64,000 bases of DNA from Rebecca billardiae RCC1528. Its lineage: Eukaryota; Haptophyta. The position numbers and the translations under genes are program-made. Below are positions 32,279 to 44,449 of the stretch, piece by piece (position 1 is the stretch's first letter; the number at the start of each line of letters is the position of its first letter). Location of the stretch: contig OZ251250.1 in NCBI GenBank assembly GCA_965240325.2, forward strand, positions 310,001-374,000. The letters are read 5' to 3'. The notes beneath the pieces were generated by a model that saw nothing but the letters and a program-made list of their open reading frames with translations, was not told where the DNA came from and did not search any database.

Positions 32279-35200
32279 CGGGCTCGGCGGCGCAGGCGGC
32301 GGGAACGGCTCCGCGCGAGGCGGCGGCGGCAGGGCCGGCGGCGGGCTCGGCGGCGGCGGGCGCGGCGGCGGGCGCGGCGGCGGCTGCGGCGGCGAGGACG
32401 GCGGTGGCGCCGGAGGAGGCGCCGGCGGCGGCGCGCTCGGTGGCGCGCTCGGCGGCGCGCTCGGCGGCGGTGCGGGCGGCGCGCTCGGCGGCACGCTCGG
32501 CGGCGGGCTCGGCGGCGGCGGGCTCGGCGGCGGGATCGGCGGCGACGGCGGCGGGAACGGCTGCGTGCGCGGCGGCGGCGGCGGTGTCGGTGGCGGGCTC
32601 GGCGACGGCGGCGGCAGCGGAGGGCCCGAAGGCGGTGGCGGTGGCGGAGGGAGTGGCGGCCGCGCCGTCGGTGGGAGCGGCGGCGGCGGCGGCGCGGAGG
32701 GCGGGAAGCTCGGCGGCGGCGAGGGCGGCGGGGCGGGCGGCGGTGGCGGTGGCGGCGAGGGCGGCGGCGAGGGCGGCGAGCTCGGCGGCGAGCTCGGCGG
32801 CGGGCTGGGCGGCGGGCTGGGCGGGCTGGGCGGTGGGAACGGCAGAACGCGCGGCGGTGGCGGCGGCTGCAGAGGCGGGCTGGGCGGCGGCGCGCTGGGC
32901 GGCGGGCTCGGCGGTGCGCTCGGTGGCGGCGGCGGGTGCGGCGGCGGATGCAGCGGCGGCGCGCGCGGCGGGCTGGGCGGCGGGCTCGTTGTTGGTGGCG
33001 GGCTGGGCGGCGGGCTCGGCGGCGCGCTGGGTGGCGAGCGCGGCGGCGGGGTCGGCGGCGGGCGCGGTGGCGGCGGCGACGGAGGCGGCGAGGGCGGCGG
33101 GCTGGGCGGCGGAGGGGGCGGGCGCAGCGGTGGCGGTGACGGGGGCGGGACGGGGGGGGGGCTCGGAGGCGAGCCGGGCGGCGGTGCCGAGGGCGGTGCC
33201 GACGGCGGTGCCGAGGGCGGGGGGCTCGGTGGCGGGCTCGGCGGCGGCGGGCTGGGCGGCGGCGACGGCGGCGGGCTCGGCGGCGGGCTGGGTGGCGGCG
33301 ATGGCGGTGGCGGGCTGGGCGGTGGGATGGGCGGCGGGCTGGGCGGCGGGCTGGGCGGCGCGCGCGGTGGCGGAGGCGACGGAGGAGGCGCGGGGGGCGG
33401 GCTAGGAGGCGGGCTCGGCGGTGGGCTCGGCGGCGGTGGGCTCGGCGGTGGCGACGGCGGCGGTGACGGCGGCAGAGAGGGCGGTGGTGATGGCGGTGGC
33501 GACGGCGGTGGCGAGGGAGGCGGCGACGGCGGCGGCGACGGCGGTGGCGGCGAGGGTGGCGGGCTCGGCGGCGGGCTCGGCGGCGGGCTCGGCGGCGGCG
33601 AGGGCGGCGGTGACGGCGGTGGGCTCGGCGGCGGCAAAGGTGGCCGCGAGGGCGGCGGCGAGGGCGGCGGCGAGGGCGGCGGCGAGGGCGGCGGGCTCGG
33701 CGGCGGTGACGGCGGTGGGCTCGGCGGCGGCGCGGGCGGTGGCGAGGGCGGCGGCGAGGGCGGTGGGCTTGGGGGCGGCGAGGGCGGCGGCGGGCTGGGC
33801 GGTGGGCTGGGCGGCGGGTGCGGCGGCGGGCTGGGCGGCGGGTGCGGCGGCGGGTGCGGCGGCGGCGAGGGCGGCGGCGAGGGCGGCGGCACCGGCGGTG
33901 GAGACGGCGGCGGCAGAGGCGGCGGGCTTGGTGGGGGTCTCGGCGGCGGGCTCGGCGGCGGGGAGGGCGGCGGGCCTGGGGGCGGGCTCGGGGGCGGCGA
34001 TGGCGGCGGCGATGGCGGAGGCGATGGCGGCGGCGACGGGGGCGGCGAGGGCGGCGGAGTCGGCGGCGGGCTCGGTGGCGGCGAGGGCGGCGGGCTGGGT
34101 GGCGGTGAGGGCGGCGGGCTCGGCGGGGGCGAGGGTGGCGGCGTTGGCGGCGGCGAGGGAGGGGGCACCGGCGGCGGCGAGGGTGGTGGCGAAGGCGGCG
34201 GCCTGGGCGGCGGGCTGGGTGGCGGCGACGGAGGTGGCGAGGGCGGCGGGCTTGGTGGCGGTGATGGCGGCGGCGGGCTCGGAGGCGGGCTCGGAGGCGG
34301 GGTGGGCGGCGGGCTGGGCGGTGGCGACGGTGGTGGTGGCGACGGTGGTGGCGAGGGCGGCGGGCTGGGAGGTGGCGCCGGCGGTGGCGAGGGCGGCGGG
34401 CTGGGAGGCGGCGAGGGCGGTGGCGATGGTGGTGGGCTCGGCGGCGGGCTCGGCGGCGGCGGGCTGGGCGGCGGGCTGGGCGGCGGCGATGGCGGCGGGG
34501 AGGGCGGTGGGCTGGGCGGCGGCGGGCTCGGCGGCGGGCTCGGCGGCGGGCTCGGCGGTGGCGAGGGCGGCGGACTTGGGGGCGGCGAGGGCGGCGGGCT
34601 CGGCGGTGGCGAGGGCGGCGGAATTGGGGGCGGCGAGGGCGGCGGGCTCGGCGGCGGGCTTGGCGGCGGCGAGGGCGGCGGGCGCGGCGGTGGCGAGGGC
34701 GGCGGCAAGGGCGGCGGAATCGGCGGCGGGCTCGGTGGCGGCGATGGCGGCGGCCTGGGTGGTGGCGAGGGCGGCGGGCTCGGTGGTGGTGACGGTGGCG
34801 GCGAGGGCGGCGGAATCGGCGGTGGGCTCGGTGGTGGCGAGGGCGGCGGGGAGGGCGGTGGTGACGGCGGCGGGCTCGGTGGCGGCGAGGGTGGTGGCGA
34901 GGGCGGCGGGCTGGGAGGCGGCGAGGGTGGCGGGCTCGGTGGCGGCCTGGGTGGCGGCGAGGGCGGCGGGCTGGGAGGCGGCGCGGGTGGCGGGCTCGGC
35001 GGCGGGCTCGGCGGCGGCGAGGGCGGCGGGTTCGGTGGTGGCGAGGGTGGCGGCGAGGGCGGCGGTGTCGGCGGCGGGCTCGGCGGCGGGCTCGGCGGCG
35101 GCGAAGGTGGCGGCGATGGCGGCGGCGGGCTCGGAGGCGGGCTCGGAGGCGGGGTCGGCGGCGGGCTGGGCGGTGGCGACGGCGGTGGTGGCGATGGTGG

Positions 35201-38200
35201 TGGCGAGGGCGGCGGGCTGGGAGGTGGCGCCGGCGGTGGCGAGGGCGGCGGGCTGGGAGGCGGCGAGGGCGGTGGCGATGGTGGTGGGCTCGGCGGCGGG
35301 CTCGGCGGCGGCGGGCTGGGCGGTGGGCTGGGCGGCGGCGACGGCGGCGGGGAGGGCGGTGGGCTGGGCGGTGGCGGGCTCGGCGGCGGGCTCGGCGGCG
35401 GGCTCGGCGGTGGCGAGGGCGGCGGACTTGGGGGTGGCGAGGGCGGCGGGCTCGGCGGTGGCGAGGGCGGCGGACTTGGGGGCGGCGAGGGCGGCGGGCT
35501 CGGCGGCGGGCTCGGCGGCGGCGAGGGCGGCGGGCGCGGCGGTGGCGAGGGCGGCGGCGAGGGCGGCGGCAAGGGTGGCGGCGACGGTGGCGGCGACGGC
35601 GGCGGGGTCGGCGGCGGGCTTGGCGGTGGCGATGGCGGCGGCGGGCTCGGCGGCGGGCTCGGAGGCGGTGATGGCGGCGGGCTGGGCGGTGGCGACGGTG
35701 GCGGCGGTGATGGCGGCGGACTGGGCGGCGGCGATGGCGGAGGCGACGGCGGCGGGCTCGGCGGCGGGCTCGGCGGCGGCGGGCTGGGCGGTGGGCTCGG
35801 CGGCGGCGACGGCGGCGGAGACGGCGGCGGGCTGGGCGGTGGCGGGCTCGGTGGCGGGCTCGGCGGCGGGCTCGGTGGTGGCGAGGGCGGCGGACTCGGT
35901 GGCGGCGTTGGCGGCGGCGAGGGCGGCGGGCTTGGCGGTGGCGAAGGCGGCGGGCGTGGTGGTGGCGAGGGCGGCGGCGAGGGCGGCGGGCTCGGCGGTG
36001 GGCTGGGTGGCGGGCTGGGCGGCGGCAAGGGCGGCGGCGAGGGCGGCGGGCTCGGCGGCGGGCTCGGCGGCGGCGAGGGCGGCGGGCTCGGTGGTGGCGA
36101 GGGCGGCGGCGAGGGCGGCGGTGTGGGCGGTGGACTCGGCGGCGGGCTCGGCGGCGGGCTCGGTGGTGGCAAGGGTGGTGGGCTCGGCGGGGGCGACGGG
36201 GGTGAGCTGGGCGGTGGCGACGGCGGCGGGGATGGCGGCGGCGGACTCGGAGGCGGGCTCGGAGGCGGGGACGGCGGCGGGCTGGGCGGTGGCGACGGCG
36301 GCGGCGGTGATGGCGGCGGGCTGGGCGGTGGCGAGGGCGGCGGCGAGGGCGGCGGGCTCGGCGGCGGGCTCGGCGGCGGCGAGGGCGGCGGGCTCGGTGG
36401 TGGCGAGGGCGGCGGCGAGGGCGGCGGTGTGGGCGGTGGACTCGGCGGCGGGCTCGGCGGCGGGCTCGGTGGTGGCAAGGGTGGTGGGCTCGGCGGGGGC
36501 GACGGAGGTGGGCTGGGCGGTGGCGACGGCGGCGGGGATGGCGGCGGCGGACTCGGAGGCGGGCTCGGAGGCGGGGACGGCGGCGGGCTGGGCGGTGGCG
36601 ACGGCGGCGGCGGTGATGGCGGCGGGCTGGGCGGCGGCGAGGGCGGTGGCGACGGCGGCGGACTCGGCGGCGGGCTCGGCGGTGGCGGGCTGGGCGGTGG
36701 GCTGGGTGGCGGCGACGGCGGCGGGGAGGGCGGTGGACTGGGCGGTGGCGGGCTCGGTGGCGGACTCGGCGGCGGGCTCGGCGGTGGCGAGGGCGGCGGA
36801 CTTGGGGGCGGCGAGGGCGGCGGCGAGGGCGGCGGGCTCGGTGGCGGCGAAGGTGGCGGGCACGGTGGTGGCGAGGGCGGCGGCGAGGGCGGCGGCGAGG
36901 GCGGCGGCGATGGCGGCGGCGACGGCGGCGGGGTCGGCGGCGGGCTTGGCGGCGGCGATGGCGGCGGCGGGCTCGGAGGCGGGCTCGGAGGCGGGGATGG
37001 CGGCGGGCTGGGCGGTGGCGACGGTGGCGGCGGTGATGGCGGCGGGCTGGGCGGCGGCGAGGGCGGTGGCGACGGCGGCGGACTCGGCGGCGGGCTCGGC
37101 GGCGGCGGGCTGGGCGGCGGGCTGGGCGGCGGCGACGGCGGCGGGGAGGGCGGCGGGCTGGGCGGTGGCGGGCTCGGTGGCGGGCTCGGCGGCGGGCTCG
37201 GCGGTGGCGAGGGCGGCGGACTTGGGGGCGGCGAGGGCGGCGGCGACGGCGGCGGGGTCGGCGGAGGGCTTGGCGGCGGCGATGGCGGCGGCGGGCTCGG
37301 AGGCGGGCTCGGAGGAGGGGACGGCGGCGGGCTGGGCGGTGGCGACGGTGGCGGTGGTGATGGCGGTGGGCTTGGCGGCGGCGATGGTGGAGGCGACGGC
37401 GGCGGGTTCGGCGGTGGGCTCGGTGGCGGCGGGCTGGGCGGTGGGCTGGGCGGCGGCCACGGCGGCGGGAAGGGTGGCGGGCTGGGCGGCGGTGGGCTCG
37501 GTGGCGGGCTCGGCGGCGGGCTTGGTGGTGGCGAGGGCGGCGGACTCGGTGGCGGCGAGGGCGGCGGCGAGGGCGGCGGGCTTGGCGGCGGCGACGGTGG
37601 CGGGCGAGGTGGTGGCGAGGGCGGCGGCGAGGGCGGTGGGCTCGGCGGCGGGCTCGGCGGCGGGCTGGGCGGCGGGCTGGGTGGCGGCGAGGGCGGCGGG
37701 CTCGGCGGCGGCGAGGGTGGCGGCGACGGCGGTGGGGACGGCGGGGGCGAGGGCGGCGGGGAGGGTGGCGGCGAGGGTGGCGGCGAGGGCGGCGGGCTGG
37801 GCGGCGGCGGGCTCGGCGGCGGGCTCGGGGGAGGGGAGGGCGGCGGGCTGGGCGGCGGCGACGGCGGTGGCGGCGATGGCGGCGGCGATGGCGGCGGGCT
37901 GGGAGGCGGCGTCGGTGGCGGAGAGGGCGGCGGGCTGGGCGGCGGGGAGGGCGGTGGCGAGGGCGGTGGGCTCGGCGGCGGGCTCGGCGGCGGCGACGGC
38001 GGCGGGCTCGGTGGCGGTGTCGGTGGCGGCGGGCTGGGCGGCGGTGAAGGTGGCGGGCTGGGCGGCGGCGACGGCGGTGGGCTCGGCGGCGGCGACGGCG
38101 GTGGGCTCGGTGGCGGAGACGGCGGTGGGCTGGGCGGAGGTGGGCTCGGCGGTGGGCTCGGGGGCGGTGATGGCGGCGGGCTTGGCGGCGGCGACGGCGG

Positions 38201-40714
38201 AGGCGGTGACGGCGGTGGCGAAGGCGGAGGGCTCGGCGGAGGCGACGGCGGCGGGGCCGGCGGCGGCGGGCTGGGCGGCGGGCTGGGCGGCGGCGAGGGC
38301 GGCGGGCTGGGCGGCGGCGAGGGCGGTGGGCTCGGTGGCGGCGAGGGCGGCGGGCTCGGCGGCGGGCTTGGGGGCGGCGAGGGCGGCGGGCTCGGCGGCG
38401 GCGACGGCGGAGGCGGCGAGGGCGGTGGCGAGGGCGGGGGGCTCGGCGGAGGCAATGGCGGCGGGGCCGGCGGCGGCGGGCTGGGCGGCGGGCTGGGCGG
38501 CGGCGAGGGCGGTGGGCTGGGCGGCGGCGAGGGCGGGGGGCTTGGGGGTGGCGAGGGCGGGGGGCTCGGCGGCGGGCCCGGCGGTGGGCTCGGGGGTGGC
38601 GAGGGCGGCGGGCTCGGCGGCGGGCTCGGCGGCGGCGACGGCGGCGGGCTCGGTGGCGGTGACGGTGGCGGGCTGGGCGGAGGTGGGCTCGGCGGCGGGC
38701 TCGGGGGCGGTGATGGCGGCGGGCTTGGCGGCGGCGACGGCGGAGGCGGTGACGGCGGTGGCGAGGGCGGAGGACTCGGCGGAGGCGAAGGCGGCGGGGT
38801 CGGCGGCGGCGGGCTGGGCGGCGGGCTGGGCGGCGGCGAGGGCGGTGGGCTGGGCGGCGGCGAGGGCGGTGGGCTCGGTGGCGGCGATGGCGGCGGGCTG
38901 GGCGGCGGACTCGGTGGTGGCGAGGGTGGCGGACTTGGGGGCGGCGATGGCGGCGGGCTCGGCGGCGGCGAGGGTGGTGGCGGGGATGGAGGCGGGCTGG
39001 GCGGCGGGCTTGGCGGTGGCGAGGGTGGTGGGCTTGGCGGGGGCGAGGGCGGTGGTGACGGCGGGCTGGGCGGCGGGAACGGCTCCGTGCGCGGCGGCGG
39101 TGGCGGCAGCGGCGGTGGCGAGGGCGGCGGCGAGGGCGGTGGCGGGGATGGCGGCGGGCTGGGCGGCGCACCGGGCGGAGGCGACGGTGGCGGGCTCGGC
39201 GGGCTCGGCGGCGGGCTCGGCGGCGGGCTCGGGGGCGGGCTTGATGGCGGGGGGCTGGGCGGCGGACCCGGCGGAGGCGAGGGAGGCGGGCTCGGCGGGC
39301 TCGGTGGCGGGCTCGGTGGCGGGGCGGGCGGCGGGCTCGGCGGCGGGGCCGGGCTCGGCGGGATGTACCCCGAGAGGCTGAGGATGTACAGCGCGCCGGC
39401 TTCGTCGTTGCCCTCGTCGTCGCCCGGCGCGCCCGTCGCCACCTGCACGACGCCGTCGCCGTTCAGGTCGCCAAGGAGCCGCGTGCCCGTGCCGAAGACG
39501 TCGTTGGTGTCGAGCGCCGCGTCGAGGCCGGCGAGGCCGCTGCTGATCCTGTCGGTGTGCAGCACGGTGCCGTCGGTGTTGAGGTAGAGCAGGAAGAGCG
39601 CGCCAGTGTCCCCGAGCTCGAGAGCGCCCACCATCGCGTCCGGCACCGTGTCGTTGTTCAGGTCGCCCACCCCGGCGCAGCCGTTGTACGAGAACTGCCC
39701 GCCCGCCACGAGGCCGTCGACGCCGCCGTCGGTGCTCGAGAGCTTCGTCTGCGCCTTCACGCTGCCGTCCGTGTTGAGGAAGACCACGTACGCCGCGCCC
39801 GTGTCGTCGCCGCCCGTGTCGTCGCCGGACGCGGCTATCAGCACGTCCATCACGCCGTCGCCGTCCACGTCGCCGAGCGCGCCGATGGTGGAGCCCAGGA
39901 GGTCGTAGTCGGACAGGCTGCCGAACCCGCCTGTCTGGTGCGCGATCGTGGCGTCCGACTTCACCGTGCCGTCCGTGTTCATGAAGAGCACGAACACGGC
40001 GCCGCGGCCGAGCCCGCCGCTGGCCAGGGTCGAGGCGCCCACCATCAGGTCGATCACGCCGTCGCCGTCGAGGTCGCCGAGGTTGGCGATGCCGGCGCCG
40101 AACTGGCTGAACGCCGCGAGGGTGACGCTGAGGCCGCCCACGCCGAAGGAGATGCGCTGCTCCGCCTTCACCGTGCCGTCCGCGTTGAGCAAGAGGATGT
40201 ACAGCGAGCCAAACCCGCCCGCGTCAAACTCGGTGGCGCCGACGGCCACGTCCGGGACGCCGTCGCCGTCGAGGTCGCCGAGCTGGCAGGCGGCGTTGCC
40301 AAACCGCGCGTCGTTGTTCAGGGCGGCCTTGCCGCCCGTGCCGCTCGCGATCTTCGTCTCGGCCGTGACCGCGCCCGCGCTGCTCAGGTAGAGCACGTAC
40401 GCGGCGCCGCGCATGTCGCCGCCCGTGGCGTCGTACGGGGCGGTGACCAGGATCTCGGTCACGCCGTTCCCGTCGAGGTCACCGAGCCTGGCGGTGGCCA
40501 CCCCGAAGCCGTCGTCCTTCGCGATCGCGCCCTTGCCATTCAAACCGGACGCAATCTTGATCTCCCCGACCACCGGCTGCTGCGCCTGCGCCGATGCCGC
40601 GGGCAGCCACGCCAGCGAGAGCAGCAGAGCGGCGAGCGCGGTGGGCGAGGCGACGCGGCTGGGCCACGGCCACCACGCCGGGCGATGCATCCGCGTCCGG
40701 TACGCTCGCGCCAT
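24248..40714 (-). CDS. Giant polycystin-1-like receptor: FG-GAP, polyproline rod, IPT, REJ, GPS, EF-hand
   Basis: One uninterrupted minus-strand frame of 5,488 residues. The start is the first ATG (40714); the frame is open further up but has no ATG. Order of parts: signal peptide (ALAALLLSLAWLPAASAQAQ); six FG-GAP repeats to about residue 450 with calcium-type DLDGDGV loops; about 2,708 residues of Ser-Pro-Pro-Pro; three IPT/TIG domains (from about 3160); PKD/REJ-like domains; a GPS site near 4480-4523 ending CACTHLTDF; a membrane helix; the IQ-like motif LTVQKYARGRTARAAY; the polycystin-like block DHSLLGIWF followed by two membrane helices; a disordered loop; two EF-hands (DADGNGTIDHAEF and DADHDGTISFDEL); and about three more helices near the C-terminus. 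Inferred role: a surface adhesion, mechanosensing or calcium-linked receptor. No polycystin pore was identified. The single-exon structure is striking at this length. Confidence 0.85.
31239..39362 (-). repeat. Ser-Pro-Pro-Pro coding repeat, about 2,708 codons
   Basis: Over 8.1 kb codes almost only SPPP and SPPPP units, with rare single replacements (A, T, R, L, G, I, V, H for S). Such sequence forms polyproline-II helices and is usually hydroxylated and O-glycosylated in algal walls. A punctuation motif PPPPRTEPFPPP and variants recurs seven times, near 39075 and then at about 32836, 32553, 32300, 32003, 31680 and 31412. Confidence 0.95.
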
Positions 40715-42065
40715 GGGCACGTGTCGGGCTGCGCGTTGGCCTTCCTGGGCCGCAGCACAGGGGCTTGTGAGGGAGTTAAACCTCCAGGAGACCAGGACTC
40801 CGGAAGGCGCATTATTGGTTAGCAACGTGATTACCCACCAACCATCAGCCACGGCCCTTGCATCAGCCAGGCGCCAGCTGGTACTTTAGTGTCCAATATT
40901 CTATTCTATTCATCATTGATAACTGCCGCACCAAACGGGACCAAACCACCGACAACCATCAAGTTTGATCGTATTTGGCAGTAAAATAAACTCTGAGAGG
41001 GCTTGACAGGCCGCTCAGATGCGATCTGGCGCTCACTCAAAAATAGACGACGCCGGTCCACCATCGGCGCGTTTTGGTTTTGGCTGGCAAATCTGAAATC
41101 CTGACTCCTGAGGTCCCGGGACCGGTTCGTTGGACTAACGATGGCGTCCAACGCACGTACAAAGCCGACGGCCCGACGAGTGGTTCGACGGGTTCTTTTG
41201 GAGGCATTGGCGTGAGCGACGGCGGCCACACCCGCGGGAATCCACAGCCGCCCGGCCCTTGCCTCTGCGGCATGCCGGACCACTTGTCGGGCCGCACGCA
41301 TCCGCATGTGTGTTGTGGCCGTGCAACATGATACACTGAGAGCCCGTGCCGTGCGCCCGCGATCAGTGGTCGAAGGACGGGCGCAACCCGGCAATCGTGC
41401 GAGCCGCAACTAAGCTACCGGTAGCTTTCAGCGCGACATGTGCGCCCCACGCTGGCGGCCGCCTTGATTAGAGACCGTGGGTCATCAGGTGTGATCGCGA
41501 TCTGCTACTCACCCGCTACTGGCGTCAGCAGCGCTACTGCATCCGCCCACCCGCGCGCCGCTATCACTATGCTTGCCTCATAACATCCAGGCGTGACGAG
41601 GCGCCATAGGAGCGATCACATACACCGATCCGATCGAACCGAGTAGTGGACCCATCCCGACCGCCGACTCGGGGCAGGCACGGCACGGTTTATTAGTAGT
41701 GCGCGGCCGTCGGAATTGTATAGTAACCAGTCAACATGAACTCGTTCAGGGGCGCATAATCAGTACGCGCTGGCCCTGCGCGGGTTATAGTACTAATACC
41801 GCCAGTTGCGACTAGCAACTCATCATCATATATACATAGAGAGTCAGATTATGTAGCGCATCGTCAACGCGGTTCGATGCATCCCAGTCTGCACTGTGAT
41901 GCGCTCTGACAATACTGGCTGCTTAGCTAATAGCTGCGCTGCTGGCCGCCACCATCACTCGGATATGCCGCATATATAGATGCCGCGCTGCCGCTTAGCG
42001 CGCAGAGGGGCTTGGCTACAATAAGCAGCAGTATCATGCGCCACGTCGTTATTAATAAATATATT
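40715..42065. other. Intergenic upstream of the giant receptor gene
   Basis: Balanced composition with AT-rich parts (about 41690-42065). Overlapping frames at 41037-41409 lack ATG starts or recognisable domains, so no gene is called. The part next to 40714 must hold the promoter of the giant gene. Confidence 0.45.
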
Positions 42066-42280
42066 GTTGAGCTGACGCGGCCAGGGACGTGCATCTCAGC
42101 AGATGGCGTCGCCGGCGGTGCGTCAGGGCCGGTGCTGCAGCAGGCAGACCGGCGGCGCAGCTGCTGTGGAGCAGCAGCAGTGCGGATGAACTGGCACACT
42201 AGTCTGGGGCACGCATCTCAGCAGATGGCGTTGCCGCTGGGGCGTGTCAGGGCTGGCGCCGCATCAGGCGCGGGCCGGCG
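42066..42280. repeat. Dispersed repeat, two tandem-like copies
   Basis: GTTGAGCTGACGCGGCCAGG at 42066 leads into CATCTCAGCAGATGGCGT; a diverged second copy starts near 42209 (GCACGCATCTCAGCAGATGG). The same unit occurs once more at 44527-44588 in the same orientation. Confidence 0.65.
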
Positions 42281-42552
42281 GCAGCAGCTGCTGAGGAGCA
42301 GTGGCTGGCAGCGCGCGTCACAGGGCGCGCGCGGCCACTCACGACAGCGAGCTGCAGGTTATGGTCCGCAGCGCTGAGCTCGACGGAGGCGGATTACTCG
42401 TGGCGTTAGGTCAATGTACCACGCCGACATTATCATGTCGAAGGCGACGGACGACGGTAGTGCTACGTTTGAGCGGCACGTCGACGCCATCATGGTGTGC
42501 GACACCCAACGCGCGCGCGATCACGGATCAGAGCGGCGCTACTCCGTCGTAT

Positions 42553-42592
42553 ACTACCAGGTCGTTCCCCCTGCACTGGGAATCCGCGGTTT
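42553..42592 (+). repeat. Left arm of a 40-bp perfect inverted repeat
   Basis: This 40-bp sequence beginning ACTACCAGGTCGTTCCCCCT is found as an exact reverse complement at 44450-44489. The pair encloses the three-copy 0.35-kb repeat. Confidence 0.85.
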
Positions 42593-42935
42593 CGCACTAT
42601 TCAGAGCACGAGGCCGCGGCATAGCAACGCAGATTTATTCTTCCGCTTGCTCTATCAGACCACTTGAACGATCTAATCGAGGTTTCCAATTGAAAATGAC
42701 GAAAGTACATCCATCCATTAGAGAACCCAAATCCCGAGCGCGGCAAAGCCGTGGAACGCAGTAATCAGCCTCGTCAGCGATAGTCCGCTCACGAAATCGA
42801 GGCGCTGGAAATGAGTTCTTCGCGTGCAACCGCGGAGGCGGGAGCCCTCCCGCGGGTGCGGAGCACCGATTCTGACCCGCCCCCTGCGCCTGCGGCCGGG
42901 CGGCGAGTGCGATGCAGCTGGCCCGGCGCTGGGGG

Positions 42936-43288
42936 GCGCGGATGTGCTTGCGGAGCCGGCGTGCGTGGACGGGCTGTTGCGGGAGAGTATCTGCCGCCCT
43001 CCTGCGCCGCGCGACTTGCGCCACGCCTCTTTCGCCTCGGCTCAGGGCAGCGCGCACGCGCGCGCCGCCTCCGGGGCCAGCCTTCGGCCTGCGCCGCAGC
43101 CGACCGCGCGCGCGCCGTGCGCGGCGTGGTCGGGAAGGAACGGGCGCGGCTGCCGGGCGAGATGGCGATATCATGTGCGCACGCCATGCCGCCCCGCCAC
43201 GCCTTGCCGAGCGTGTCGCTGGTCCATTTGCACGCCTCTTCGAGTTGTCACAAATGGTGTGCACGCGGCCAATCGCGGTCGTGACCGC
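42936..43288 (+). repeat. Copy A of a 0.35-kb repeat
   Basis: Starts GCGCGGATGTGCTTGCGGAG and runs to about 43288. It is nearly identical to copy B (43320-43670, same direction) and matches copy C (43900-44172, opposite direction). Open frames in the copies are Arg/Ala-rich and show no domain. Confidence 0.8.
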
Positions 43289-43319
43289 TGGGGGCCGCGC
43301 CCGGGCCAGGGCGCTGCGG

Positions 43320-43670
43320 GCGCGGATGTGCTTGCGGAGCCGGCGTGCGTGGACGGGCTGTTGTGGGAGAGTATCTGCCGCCCTCCTGCACCGCGCGACT
43401 TGCGCCACGCCTCTTTCGCCTCGGCTCAGGGCAGCGCGCACGCGGCGCGTCGCCTCAAGGCCAGCCTTGCCTGCGCCGCAGCCGACCGCGTGCGCGCCGT
43501 GCGCGGCGTGGTCGGGAAGGAACGGGCACGGCTGCCGGGCGAGATGGCGATATCATGTGCGCACGCCATGCCGCCCCGCCACGCCTTGCCGAGCGTGTCG
43601 CTGGTCCGTTTGCACGCCTCTTCGAGTTGTCACACTATGAATGGTGTGCCACGGCCTCGCGGTCGTGACC
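43320..43670 (+). repeat. Copy B of the 0.35-kb repeat
   Basis: Direct repeat of copy A at an offset of 384 bp, with scattered substitutions and a few indels. Confidence 0.8.
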
Positions 43671-43899
43671 CTTGCCGGGACGATCATTGAGACACAGAAC
43701 AGTGCCAAGCGGGCACGCGGGATACTCTTACATGAATGTTCATCACCACGTGGTCGTGTAGAAGTGCTGGGTGCGACGCTTTCCTCGCGCGGATGCACTT
43801 TCATCATCTTCTTCGAGCTCCGAGGTCTGGCTTCAGGCACGACAAGAAATCAGCACTCGTCAACAGCTGTGCGGATCCGTTATCGTGCCCTTTCGCGGC

Positions 43900-44172
43900 G
43901 CCGCGGGGCGGCATGGCGTGCGCACATGATGTCGTCATCTCGCCCGGCAGCACCCCCCGTTCCTTCCCGACCACGCCGCGCACGGCGCGCGCGCGGTTGC
44001 GGCTGCGGCGCGGGCACGGTGCGGCCCTGGCCTCCGAGGCGGCGCGCGCGTGCGCGCTGCCCTGAGCCGCGGCGAAAAGAGGCGTGGCGCGAGACGCGCG
44101 GCGCAGGAGGGCGCCATATACTCTCCCGCAACAGCCTGTCCACGCAAGCCGGCTCCGCGAGCACATCCGCGC
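43900..44172 (-). repeat. Copy C of the 0.35-kb repeat, inverted and shorter
   Basis: Reverse-complement match to copies A and B, more diverged, and lacking the GTGTCGCTGGTCC-type end. A shared peptide-like element (GCTFVIFNW on the minus strand near 42700; GCTFIIFFEL on the plus strand near 43795) lies beside copies A and C. Confidence 0.75.
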
Positions 44173-44449
44173 CCGCAGCGCCGTGCCCCGGGCGCGCCGG
44201 CCGCCAACGGCGCTCGGCCGCCTTCGCCTGCCCGCCCTGCCGCCGAGGGCAAAGGTCAAGATTTGGTCGGCCCTCGCCTGCCGAGCCGCCACCGGCCGGG
44301 GGCTCCCTGCACCATCTATCTCATTGCGGCTCAATTTTGGGATTGCGAGACCAGCTCATCGATTGACGCACATCCGCACCCGCGAGACCTGAAAATCTTA
44401 TTCGCGGGTAGCGACGGGTGCGTCCTGCGGCTGTTTTTCTCGTATGTCC

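Noticed and set aside
31239-39362. Repeat array considered as CRISPR or satellite
   Set aside because: The short units keep one open frame throughout, with mainly single-residue replacements, and there are no spacers; it is a coding repeat.
31425-39587. Very long plus-strand frame coding Gly-Gly-Gly-Leu repeats
   Set aside because: It is the antisense shadow of the SPPP array; the minus frame continues into real domains on both sides, the plus frame does not.
41037-41409. Overlapping frames on both strands as a gene
   Set aside because: Starts are not ATG, the frames exclude one another and no domain is visible.
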